Positions 51,822 to 63,145 of a stretch of DNA of 64,000 bases are shown one piece after another. The translations under genes were made by a program, and so were the position numbers. This DNA comes from Zygaena filipendulae (lineage: Eukaryota > Arthropoda > Insecta > Lepidoptera > Zygaenidae), in NCBI GenBank assembly GCA_907165275.2, contig OU015673.1, positions 3,735,001-3,799,000 of the forward strand. The letters are read 5' to 3'. A model generated the notes under the pieces. That model saw only the letters and a program-made list of their open reading frames with translations. It made no database searches and was not told the origin of the DNA. Each line of letters begins with the position of its first letter. Position 1 is the first letter of the stretch.

Positions 51822-51869
51822 ACCTACTAGGTAGTACCTAGGTAGGTACCTAGTAGGTACCTACCTATT
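51822..51869. repeat. cluster of TAGGTACCTA words
   Basis: CCTACTAGGTAGTACCTAGG, TAGGTACCTAG and TAGGTACCTACCTA follow each other, forming overlapping palindromes. It is the densest spot of the TAGGTA word that recurs throughout the window. Confidence 0.7.
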
Positions 51870-52769
51870 ACTTCATAATCATTTCCGATGCGAAAGGTGA
51901 CTTGGCAGTTTCGTTACTACAAGAATTATTGTATAACAGAAAAGTAATTAAGAGTGGATAATTTTTTTACCTTACGTTCATGTGGATAGAGCGAAACGGT
52001 CAAGCCACATATTCTGACTAAGGTTTAGAGTTTGAGAAGTTAGGCCTTGTAGAGTTAGAGTGTGTAGAGTTATAAGCTTGGCTCTACATGAGATCTGATA
52101 ACTTTTGAGAGTGCCCGTCACATAGTCTCGTCTTGGCATCACTTTACATAAAAATATTTTTGGTGGGATTTAATATTACGAGTACATTCTCATCTACTTT
52201 TTTGACTTTAACAATATCTACCTTACCTATCTAATGCCTACCTAATCTAGTACCTATCTAATCTACGAAAATTGAGCCCTTATTATATTCACGTATGGTC
52301 ATTATAATATACATTATACATTTCAACCAAAACTGTGTGTCATTATTAATCCCAATGCCATTTCCAACATCAACCGGATCCAGCGCCATATTGCTCGTTT
52401 TCCCGCGTTTCGTAACCGACTAATCGTGTCGATTTCCGGTACCTTTGTAATATTTATATGGGCGGGTATTATGGATAGTGTTACTCATTATTTTTAAATG
52501 GTATTATTCCCACTAATTTTGGTTATTACCATAGAAATAATGAGCGTATGTCATTTGTTCTATTGCTTTTTGGGTCTTTATGTAGTTATCAACTGCAGTA
52601 GGTGTAGGTTTTGTTTATCACAGATAATTACAAATAGGTAAAATAGATGACTATCAAAACAAATAAATGATAAATTCTCAATTATATAAATGTGCGTATG
52701 AGAGTTTATTTATTTGTTTTATATATAGGTAATAGGTATATGTATATGTATATATTTTTTGTTACATAC

Positions 52770-52868
52770 ACGTTCTTAGGGGTACAGAGAAGGACATAGA
52801 TCACTATTTGCCCCGCAATTCCCGCTGGAATCCGAAATTAACACGGGAGTAACCGCAGAGAACAGCTG
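52770..52868 (+). mobile_element. Lep1-like Helitron fragment
   Basis: TTCTTAGGGGTACAGAGAAG, ATTCCCGCTGGAATCCGAAA and CCGCAGAGAACAGCTGA: the 3' half with a mutated CTAG end. Confidence 0.5.
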
Positions 52869-53010
52869 ATAATATGTATATTGAATAGATAATATTATAT
52901 ACCTATACGTAACATAATTTCGTTGACACTTTTTGAGAAAGCAAAAGAATCAAGCAACATCCGTAGGAAATCTGCACATACCTTTTAAACCGATATTTCA
53001 GAGCCTATAT

Positions 53011-53244
53011 GGATATAGATAAGCAATAGTGTGTTAACCCACATTGGAGAAATTTTGAGTAAATCGTGTTTTAAAATCATAGCGTCATTTTGTTTCAGCA
53101 TTTTTTTTATTTAAAATTATTTTGGTATTTAAACAATGTAATAAGGTAAACACATAATGAAAAAACGTTCTATAACTCTCAATAAAGCGTTTTGAATCAA
53201 TAACTTAATATTGTGGGTTAACATGTTATTGCTTATCTGCATCC
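53011..53244 (+). mobile_element. MITE, copy 3 of the three-copy family
   Basis: Ends GGATATAGATAAGCAATAGT and ...TTGCTTATCTGCATCC, flanked by ATAT on both sides, an exact 4-bp duplication. Same length as copy 1 (234 bp) and the same internal order, with scattered changes. It lies in the 5' flank of lbx, 35 kb from the other two. Confidence 0.8.
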
Positions 53245-53639
53245 ATATTATACTTAGTTTACATCAAACGACTGCAGTTATCTACCCACCTTTCCTGTAA
53301 TCTACGCAAGATGTCATCTGTGCCTAGTATTGCGATGCGGAAAGCGATTTCCTATTTTACTTTTTTTTAATGTAACAAAACATTTCCCGGACGACTTAAC
53401 ACTAATGTGTTTTAATAATAATATTAGGTACCTACACTACAGCGCTATATCCATTACTTTTAAAGGACTTCAAAAATATGAATGTTTCCACTTCCCTATG
53501 AAATATTACGTTTGTATATTTTATAGTATAGGTAGGTATCTAAAGGTATTTATTTGTGGATAAATATATAAAATTAAATTTTTCAAGAAAATGCCTTAGT
53601 AAAACGAATACCCATTTATGGGATGGTTTTAAATTTAAA

Positions 53640-53850
53640 TCCTTACTGTTATAAATCCTAAAGTGAGTTTATTTGTTTATTTGCTTGTTTGTTACGCTTT
53701 CACGCCTTAAGGGCTCAACCGATCACCATGAATTTTTATATATACTTTGCCGAGTAGGTAGGTACCGAGAAAGAATTGGGTGCTTTTTATCGCGAAGTTC
53801 CCGCGGGAACTCCGAAATTACCACGGGTGATACCTCGGGGAACAGATAAT
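53640..53850 (+). mobile_element. Lep1-like Helitron
   Basis: Starts TCCTTACTGTTATAAATCCT and passes TGTTTGTTACGCTTTCACGC, CTCAACCGATCACCATGAAT and CCCGCGGGAACTCCGAAATT. It ends GGGGAACAGATAA, a mutated CTAG. Confidence 0.65.
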
Positions 53851-53881
53851 ATAGGTAGGTACATTATATTAAATAATTATG

Positions 53882-53902
53882 AATAATAATAATAATAATA
53901 AT
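53882..53902 (+). repeat. (AAT)n microsatellite
   Basis: About seven uninterrupted AAT units. Confidence 0.8.
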
Positions 53903-55812
53903 TCTTTTATTTGCAAGAATATGGTACTTATGAGGTGTTATATTAAAAATTCATTCAACATATTAAAGAATTATAGATAAATATATACCTATAATAATAA
54001 TAATAAAAATATATCCGTTGATTAAAACTTATTCTACAGTTGTACAAGTAATTTTAGGGCACTATGATGCTTGTTTGGAAAGTTTAAACAAATTTTACTC
54101 ATTTGATTCTTATTTTTTTAATAAACAATTACACATCAATTAGTCTCGACTTTCGATGCTGTAACTATTACAAAAGTGGAGTCACTGACCACTGTAACTT
54201 ATAAATTAATAGTAACAATGTCATGAAGTTTAGACACACATGTGCTTAATTGACGGTTGGTAATTGCTAAAATTGATTATTGTTTTCTAATGAACATTAC
54301 ATAATATTATTTGCCTACCTGTGTATGTGTCACACACCGAACTTATTGAGTGACTCTACATAATATAGTATTATATAACTACATAAAACTGTACTACTTC
54401 TTAAAATTCCCTTCACCTCATAGAACTATGAATGTTTTCATCTACTTACATTAACTTTTGTATATTCATTCTTAATTTTCAAGTAATTCGTTGTTAGAAC
54501 AAGAAAATCTCTTCTGATTCTTCCATTCGCTTTCATGTAAACGCAAACCGTATGTTTTTGATGAAGCCTAAAAGTCAATAGATATCATGATAATATTATG
54601 TATCATAAACTGCTAGACAAATTTACTTTTGATCAATGAATAATGTTTAATTAAATAAACTAAAATAAAACTAAGATTTATAATGTCAAGCACATTACTC
54701 GTCGTAGCCAAAGAATGAAATAAAAAATCTTTTCAGAATAAACGGAAAGAAGGTATTTTTTATTGTAAAATTCTATCTAAACTAAGGTGGCTATTATATT
54801 GACTACGCTACAACAGGGAGCGAAAAAAATTGATACGGAAGTCAAGAAACCATATCATATATTAGACATTATGACATCTATATTTCTAAACACATTCGTG
54901 TCGCTACCCTATACTTAAGGGTGTGCGTCTATTTGCTCGGAATTGATAACGGAAGCAGCCTACTACCGCATTATGTTGGCAGCCCTGCACGCCGTGTGAT
55001 TAGGGCTGGCACCCGAGCCACCGGAGTGGCGGTATTTCTCTTAGGGAGGGCGCATTCGATACTAACAATTTATTTAGAAAAAGTTCTGAGGTGACAAACA
55101 TAAAAAAAATACCGTTGAATTGAGAACCTCCTCCTTTTTGAAGTGGGTTAAAAAGAGTTGACGACAAAAGGTACTTGGGTTATATACAATATTTTATGAA
55201 ATTATAATTAATTCCCAATATTTTAGTTTAAATTTACAGTCATAGATTATTTATTTATGAATAGAAATATTGTGTTAGAAGGTGAGTCATTAGTATGGGT
55301 GTTTTAGATTACGATGTAGTAGGTACAAGTAAGTTAACTCTTCAAGCTTCACTATTTTCCGTTAACACGATCATTTAACGCCTAAGGAGCAAGTTTCTTA
55401 AATAGTTTTTGCCATTAATCGTTAAAAAACTCGTGCATAGAATAGCATCAAAACAATAAAATTTATTGTGGTTGTATTCTCATAAATGTAACTTATATTA
55501 AATCCCAAAAACTTTAAGAACTCTAAGCAAAGCAGCTGTATTTTTTCTCGCAGGTAGATTAGGCACGAGTCCTTCAACATTAACGGCATTACGTCTGCCT
55601 CATAGTTTTAATTTCGGATGTGGTCATTATGACACATCTCAATTTGGCCGGAGACTCCCAACGTTACCGGTAATGGAGGCACCTAGGGAATGCGGGTGGG
55701 CATCACCATAAAAATTAAAGGAACAGGCGGGAAAGATCACGTGGTGAAATTATAGAGATGTGATTAACTTCGCACCTAATGGTGAGTTTTTTTAGACTAT
55801 TTATTTACAAGA

Positions 55813-55870
55813 CTAGCTGTTCATCGCGGTTTTCTCACGTGAATTCTAGATTCCCACAAGAAAACTTTAT
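55813..55870 (-). mobile_element. Helitron 3' end fragment
   Basis: CTAGCTGTTCATCGCGGTTT then CTCACGTGAATT: the inverted terminal part only. Confidence 0.45.
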
Positions 55871-55881
55871 CAGGAGCACTT

Positions 55882-56071
55882 TAGGTACACGGTGAAATTT
55901 TGGTATTAAAATTTACTATGGAAGCATTTTAAAGTTCGTTTTTAATGCACTATTGAGAATTTTACCACGGAAATGACAGGCATTGCCATAGCAAAATTCT
56001 CAATAGTAAAGACGGGCTCCTGAAATGCGTCCATAGTAAACTTCAATACGAAAATTTCGTTTCTGTACCTA
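55882..56071. repeat. 190-bp nested fold-back element
   Basis: Three sets of arms pair in order from the outside: TAGGTAC with GTACCTA at the ends, TTTACTATGGAAGCATTTT with AAATGCGTCCATAGTAAA, and CTATTGAGAATTTT with AAAATTCTCAATAG. The whole could fold as one long imperfect hairpin. No ORF. Confidence 0.65.
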
Positions 56072-56884
56072 CTATTGCTACTTTTAAAATCTTAATTAGA
56101 AATGTTGAAGTTAGTATTCTATTGTATTTGTAGGTTAATAGATATCTCAACCAAATATGAAAAAGTAAAACCTAACCTACTGCATGGTTTTGCTTTCTTT
56201 ATTTTTGTAAGTATCATACAAACTCTTTCATTTTCATAATGCAATACCTACCTGTAGTGAAGGAAACACATCAGTGACGCATAGGTACCTACTTTTTAAC
56301 AATCTACACAATGTATAAAGTGAGGAACACCTTTCCTTTAAAGTATAGGTAGCTACTTAAATTGACTTGATCCTATAATTTCTGTTTTAAAATCGGATAA
56401 TCTCAAAATCGGAACGTCGTAATTTGGCTTTACGAAATATCCGTCAGCGGAAATAATAGCGGGTGTCAAATTATGTGTCATTCGGTCGATTGTTGTATAG
56501 TACTCGCACCTTGTATTAGTAAAATTATTTCAATTTTGAAATCATAGAACTAGAGTACCTAATGGCCAGGACGAATGAATCTCAGTTATCCTGAAGTCTG
56601 GTCTTTTTATCTGCCTTATATAGGTATTAGATAATATCGTCGCCAATAAATATTTTTGCAAAAAAAAAACCTTCAATTTTTTACTAAATCTTAACAGACC
56701 GCCCTGGAAATAAATAAAATATTTTCCAAATTTGAAATTTACTATATATATTACTTACCTAAGCAATTAAAATAATGAAATTAGCCAAATGTTTATAATT
56801 TTGTTTTATGTATTTACTTATATTTAATATCATATACATAGTAAGATCAGTAAATATATAAAGAATATATAGTATACATAGTGT

Positions 56885-57070
56885 ACAACCACTCCACCTA
56901 TTGCAAGACATTACCGACAGCACAGTAGCGAGTAGCGTATTTGAATTGCATCAAATTGCATTCTATTACTGCGACTCGCTCCATCTAATGTAGTGCCAGC
57001 TGCCGCAATAGACAGCAAACCCTTTGCAATGATTGCCTCCATGCTATTAAATTGCATATTACCTGGCCAT
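56885..57070. promoter_or_regulatory. island with repeated TTGCA words
   Basis: ATTGCAAG, GAATTGCATCAAATTGCATT, TTGCAATGATTG and AAATTGCATAT fall within 180 bases, along with CAGCTGCC. Repeated ATTGCAT/TTGCAAT words suit POU or C/EBP-type factors. It lies about 7.4 kb upstream of the lbx start. Candidate enhancer on motif grounds only. Confidence 0.25.
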
Positions 57071-57989
57071 ATACGTATAATACGTACCTAATATTATGAT
57101 TAAATTATCGGTTATCATGACCATTGCCCGTCGATATCGCTGAAAAATAAGTACTTACTCTTTAGTTTCATAAAGTTACGAGTTAAAACTAAATGTGCAG
57201 TTTAACTTATTTACTTCAATAAGCAGTGCTTAGTCATATCTACTAATATTACACAATAACACTCAGAATTTATGTTCCTTTGATCCTTCTACAGTAATAT
57301 CGCTTTTTTTTTCGTTAAAAACTAGCCAGTCGATAGTGAAAAAAAAATCATTGTACCGACCAAATTTGAAAGCTCTCGTTGTAACCAGACCAAGTTGCTC
57401 TTGAATAACTAACATACAACAAATAGACATCATTATCATCATTACCGTGACTTCTTTAAATATAATATCAATCATATTTACATTCATGCGACACCGTATT
57501 CGGATTCTGTTGACAGCGGACAGTGGGGTGACAATGAGCGGCGACATCGCAACGACAGGCAACGTGGACGGAGACGCGCGGCGACACGGCTAATCACTTG
57601 TATTGTTGCAGCGCAGATGTGAACGAGTAGCGAAGTGACCAGACTTTGTGTGAAACTGTGGGACTGATATCGAAGCTATGATGATCTCTGAAATCTATGA
57701 TTCGAATTTTAAAAAAATTATTTCATGGGTCACGAAATTTTGTAAAATGTCAATACAGAAGCATTTTTCATGATTCCCAAAGTCACAATACTGCAAAACT
57801 GTATATAATTTCGTAAAATGAGCTCATTCCTAGGTCTCTTTATCCTTCTGAAAACTTTACCAATAGTCAGAGTTTAGTGTCAATGCTCAATTATTTCAAC
57901 CGGTAAAACAACCTAGTCTGTAATAATACCTAGTATTGCTTATAATATCGATGTTTGAGCGTAGATATTGGATAACTACAGCTACTACT

Positions 57990-58130
57990 AGATACTAGGT
58001 ATGTATTAAATATAGTATAATCAGGACAAACACATTTCATTGGGAACAGGGAATAGAACTCGCGACATCCGGCGGGGTATATAGTATATACCTAGCAGTC
58101 AGATTCGCTAACCACGGTGCCATATATTCT
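57990..58130 (-). mobile_element. tRNA-derived SINE, degenerate
   Basis: On the minus strand: TGGCACCGTGGTTAGCGAAT (A-box-like), CGCGAGTTCTATTCCCTGTT (mutated B box), then AAATGTGTTTGTCCTGATTA. The same order of parts as the copy at 34340-34487. Confidence 0.5.
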
Positions 58131-58395
58131 TATTATTTCCATTTAACCTACGTACTATAGTCACCCTACATTAGCGACAATATGTGCCCGTTTAATTAAC
58201 CATGACCGATGTACTTGGGATTATTTAGTGTCACCATTCATGCGGAGGGAGTGATGGATAGAGTTCACAAGTTGGCGGTCCGCGACATAATCAGAGCGTA
58301 TCTACCACCTCATCACTTTATACTACCACGATAATGTATTTCATAGACCGAATAACAATGGCGTCCTTTGGGTGATGATTTCATCAATGCACAAA

Positions 58396-58745
58396 TCCAT
58401 ACTAATATTATTGTATAAATGCGAAAGTAACTCTGTATGTGTGTCGATTTTGATTCGATTCCGACTACTAACATCATGAAATTTTCCATACCATTCCATG
58501 TCGCCAGGGGTACAGAAATGGACATAAGGTACCTACTTTTTATCACGGAATAGGAATATTGACGACTTTTGAAAATTAAAATTCTAATAAGTCCGTCAAT
58601 TAGAGAATTAAAAATCATTGGACAGGTATTTTTTTATTTTTCAAAGAAATGAAAATACACAAGATAAAGCGCTGCATTAAAGTTTAGGGTAGGGGCTCGT
58701 GAAGTCACTAACTGCTACAAGCCGAGTAAAGCCGCGGGGGAGAGC
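58396..58745 (+). mobile_element. interrupted Lep1-like Helitron
   Basis: The 5' part TCCATACTAATATTATTGTA with CGCCAGGGGTACAGAAATGG breaks off near 58555. AAGCCGCGGGGGAGAGCTGTG (mutated end) resumes at about 58730 after roughly 170 unrelated bases, which may be a later insertion. Confidence 0.5.
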
Positions 58746-59322
58746 TGTGATAAATAAATTCATTAAATATTTCGTATTGATATTATTATAAGTATACTGT
58801 CAACAAGTTAAATGTACCTACTATATTATGTAAAGTTTTTATTTGTACAGTTGTTTTGAATGAAACTTTGGTGGGCGGTTGAGCGCGCACCGAGGCAAGT
58901 TTTGAGCAAAAAAATGAAGCAATAGTTTACATATTTTTTACCTGTCCCATTTGTTTGCAACAGCAGTTGTAAAAGTTCAAGTTCGTATGTTAATTTTAAC
59001 AGGAAAATACGAAAATCGGTTAATAATTTAGAGTTCAAACAACTTCATTCCTTTACTTTTGATCTTACTCAGGTAGATGTTATGCCGTATAGGTACATAT
59101 TTAGATAAGTTTATTCACTATCGTTAAGCGAAATTTAGCGCCTCTGTTAGCCCCTGGGTTCTAAATCTGATTAAAGCCAGCGTAAAGCCAGTATTTAAAA
59201 ATCCTTTTATGACATGCCTTTTTAATCGTAACCATTTTTGTAAAGCGATTTTAAATCTTTAACTCACTAGTTTAAGGTATAATTTTGCATAAGACAGTTA
59301 GAAGATGAGCGTTTAAAAAAAA

Positions 59323-59583
59323 AGACTAAGTGCGAGTCGGGCTCGCGCAAGAAGGGTTCCGTACCATTATCTATAAAAAACGGCAAAAAAAAAAAAAGTT
59401 TTTTAGTATTTGTTGTTATAGAGGCAACAGAAATACATCATCTGTGAAAATTTCAAGGGTCTAACTATCACGGTTCATGAGATACAGCCTGGTGACAGAC
59501 GGGCAGACCGACAGACGGACGGACGAACAGCGTAGTCTTAGTAATAGGGTCCCGTTTTACCCGTTGGGTACGGAACCCTAAAA
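59323..59583 (+). repeat. lepidopteran dispersed repeat with inverted GGGTTCCGTACC ends
   Basis: GTGCGAGTCGGGCTCGCGCA opens it. AGGGTTCCGTACC at 59353-59365 is inverted as GGGTACGGAACCCT at 59566-59579. Inside are ATCACGGTTCATGAGATACA, a GACGG-rich stretch and AGTCTTAGTAATAGGGTCCC. I recall this order as very common in Lepidoptera. It has inverted ends but no ORF. Confidence 0.6.
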
Positions 59584-60032
59584 AGACACGGGTTTTCGTC
59601 GACAGTCATCTGTCATGAATGGGTGTCACAAATTATGAACCTATTTTCGACACAACAAAGATTTGTGGTGGCTCCAAACCGCATTGTGTCGTAACCTTAA
59701 CATCTTTATTGTAAAAATCAACTTCCATTTCTTATTTTTGAATCCGAAAGTTTTGAACGGTTTGCTTTCTGAGCAGCAATGAATGTTGGTTTTATTGGGA
59801 AATGTGAGGTTGTGGTAATGGGTTCATTTCCACCACTGCACCACTGACAATTCAAAATTGTCGATCAATAATGCTTATAATGATCTTTGTGTGGCTTCTT
59901 CAAACGTTGTAAACGGTTGTTAAAATGTTATAATTGATTGGTGATCCTTGAACGAGACATGTTTATATGCGATTGAAATAATATTTTTTTCTAATTCTAT
60001 GACAATTAAAATACTATTAGATATTGTAAAGA

Positions 60033-60080
60033 CTAGCTGTTTCCCGCGGTTTTAGCTGCGGTTCATCCTTTTTTTGCCCT
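60033..60080 (-). mobile_element. Helitron 3' end fragment
   Basis: CTAGCTGTTTCCCGCGGTTT then TAGCTGCGGTTCAT: the inverted terminus only. Confidence 0.45.
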
Positions 60081-60389
60081 TATTTCAAAATATTATATCC
60101 ATATATAAGAATTAGAAAAAAAAACAAAATTATTTAGATACCTACCTACTTGTGTTTACGTGTATTTATGGAAGGTATGTCACTTACGTGAGTAATCTAT
60201 ATCTATTTATATACCATATAGGTATATAATATAAGGTATACCTATTGGAAATATCATTTAAAAACAATGTCTTTTTATCTGTTTCTCCGTTTGTTTGAAT
60301 GAATATCACGTAACAAGTAGGTAATTAGTGATAACTGAAAGGATTTAAGTGCTGAAATTCTTAGTTAGCACGCAACGGATAATTTTTTT

Positions 60390-60664
60390 TTAATTATACG
60401 CAACAGATTTTGATGCGATTTTCACTATCATTTGTTCACAACTTCCAGGGATTCTTTATAAAACTACGAAATTGGCGGAGAATAACTAGTACCAACTACC
60501 AATTCTTACTAAGGAAAATGTGAATGTGATTTTATGCGAATGATTGTTTATTGCAACAACACAACACGTTGTCAGGACTACAGAGAAAGACAGGGTAGTT
60601 TTTATGCCGGAATTCTCGCAGGAACTCCGAAATTTACTCGGGTGAAACCGCGGGGAATAGCTAG
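60390..60664 (+). mobile_element. two consecutive Helitron 3' ends
   Basis: The first ends ATTGGCGGAGAATAACTAG at 60489. The second runs GTTGTCAGGACTACAGAGAA, GGAATTCTCGCAGGAACTCC and CGCGGGGAATAGCTAG, ending at 60664 before T. Confidence 0.55.
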
Positions 60665-60863
60665 TATCAATAAATAATATATACCTAGGTAGCATTGGAA
60701 AAGTCCACAAAGTTAGAACCCACAAACGTTTTTCTGTCCTAACTCGCTCACCCGGGCACATGCGGCGCGGGCGCACACGATTAGCGGTGGCCAATGGCTG
60801 TGTCGCATTACTCATTACTGCTCACTCCTAATTGCGCCGCAATGCGCCCCACAAAAGCGCCGA

Positions 60864-61355
60864 CCGCTTTCATCTCGCCGCTCGCGAGGTCGTCGCACAT
60901 TGCACAAGCGCGGCGGCGAGGCGACGGAAGCGGGTATTAAAGAAATAAAATGGTTTTCTGTGTTACATCTAAAACTTATACGTGAGCTTATACGATCATG
61001 CTTAAAATGTTTCATTTCTTATTTAGAAGAACTTTATAAATAGAGCTACCTATGGATTTCCTGACAAAGTTAGTTTTATGGTCTCTATAAACGTTTACAA
61101 ACAGTTTCGTTCAGAAAAAAACAAGGCGATACGAATTTAAAACCAAAATTTAACAATTATCAATTTTAAAAGAATTTTAAACAAAATTTAAATCTAACAT
61201 TATATCAGCCGAAAAACCGTCCCCAAAGGATTTCCATTATTTTTCGATACCTACATAAACGCTAGCATTTATTTTCTTAGCGCCTATCTGCTTAGTAGAT
61301 ATGCTAGAGTTGTATCTACTTATACCCGCCTCCGCTTTCATCTTACCGCTCGCGA
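60864..61355 (+). repeat. spaced 24-bp direct repeat
   Basis: CCGCTTTCATCTCGCCGCTC then GCGA at 60864-60887 recurs with two changes at 61332-61355 (CCGCTTTCATCTTACCGCTC then GCGA), 468 bases apart. The surrounding GC-rich DNA is otherwise dissimilar. Confidence 0.6.
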
Positions 61356-63009
61356 CCTTCATCAAAGTGTTGCGGCCCGAAACAATATTTTTTATTCAGT
61401 TGTTAAGCTAAAGCACACCCTATATACTGGTTTTACAGTAAACGGTGTACCGTGAGACGATTGCTACGAGTGAATATCAAAGTTTGTGGTGTAGTAATTG
61501 TTTTTATTCATTTATTGCTCTATGATTCTACATCCACGTTCTATGAGACGTAATGGCTTTTCTATTAGCAACCAAAGAGTTTATCATCGCTCCATAACGT
61601 TACATGATCTTACATCTATCATCCATCTACCCGCTCTAGGTATGGTAATTTTATTAGTTTTTAAGGTTTTTTAACTTTGTAGGTTAATTTGAACGCGTTT
61701 TGAGTTTTTAATTAGAAACAGTGAAAGGAATTGTTTACGGTCGTAACGACTCGAGTGTTCACGCATTAACTTAATGAATTCTTTATTATTAATTAGTTGC
61801 AAACAATCGCCTACCTACTACGTACTTCTTAATGGGAATTTTCTTAACGCTTGTCAAGTTAAATATAATTATTGTAGGAGCCTAATTAGATTTTAAAATG
61901 TGCTCCCACAATATGATTACCTACTGAAATCGACAAACCTAAAAACAAACTGTAAATTTTTTTGTGGTAGGTACCTACTTACTTTAAAGTAATTATTTTT
62001 AGACGCACAGCAAATAATTTCATGGACTAAGATACATTTAAAGTGCGAAAAGTAATACCTTTATACCTTAAGTATAATATAATAATGTGTACATTATATA
62101 CAGTTAATAGAAATGAAACGAGCGTATCGGACAGAAGCTTTTATTGCACTGCGCGTTCCTGCATCCCACATCGATATACCTACCTACCTATAAGGATATA
62201 CCTTACATAAACCAATCAATCAAATAGGTACGTATATTATTTATGTTGTTGCCAGATTAAAAATGAATATAGAGAGAAACAACGAATTAATGAAATAGAA
62301 TGTAAAAAAATATACAGCGAAGTTATGGATATTTAAATTCTTTACCTGGTGAAAATCAAACATGAGTATTTACGCCTAATTCGCAATTAATTACCCAATG
62401 TACAATTTTAAAATCAACCTGTTTTTTGAGCCAATGTAGGGATAACTTGAAAAAATATCCTATGAAGTAGGTATTTAGATATTATGTATAAAATTTATAT
62501 ATATAAAGTTTACGATTTTGTAACCATGGTTTGAGAAAAATGTAAATTACGTATTTTAGACGTAATGTTTAAGTATGAGTGTACGTACTAAGTAATATTT
62601 GAAAATAGAACAGCTAATGTAATAACTAATTAAATTCTTACTTCTTGTCTGTTTTTTTTTATTCTATTAAAGGTTTTCAATGGGTACCTACTACCTAGTA
62701 CCTATATAGATATGAAGATATCAATTCAAATGACACAATGGAACACAAGCACTTCATTGTTTTGCACCAGTGCATCTTCCATGTAGATAACGCAAGGGGA
62801 CCACCTTGGATGGAACAGGCCGTGCCTCCGACTCCCGACTCCCGACCGATGTCGTGACATCGTACAACACATTAAGACCAAATGGTTACACGCTACGCGA
62901 GTGGTGCATTACATAGATACGCTGCATGCATGGGATTCTTGTGTGTATTTTAGGATTATTTTATTTTATTTTGAAAGAGAAGAAAACATATTGGCTAGAT
63001 AATACTAAA

Positions 63010-63145
63010 AATGCTAATTTCAGTCTTAACTACTCAACCGATCATCATGAAATTTTGCATATGTACACGTTGTCAGGGGTCAGAAAAGGACACAGGGTGC
63101 ATTTTATTCCGGAATTCCCTCGAAATTGCACAGAACAGCTGCCTA
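63010..63145 (+). mobile_element. Lep1-like Helitron fragment
   Basis: CTCAACCGATCATCATGAAA, GTTGTCAGGGGTCAGAAAAG, GGAATTCCCTCGAAATT and CAGAACAGCTG: internally shortened and with a lost CTAG. Confidence 0.5.

Noticed and set aside
57263..57600. Minus 99-codon frame and a short plus frame near a TTGTTGCAG acceptor-like site
   Set aside because: No partner exon, no recognised protein and no donor paired with it.
60486..61015. Two abutting minus frames of 109 and 66 codons
   Set aside because: The first overlaps a Helitron end, and both cross a GC-rich block. No recognisable domain or splice structure.
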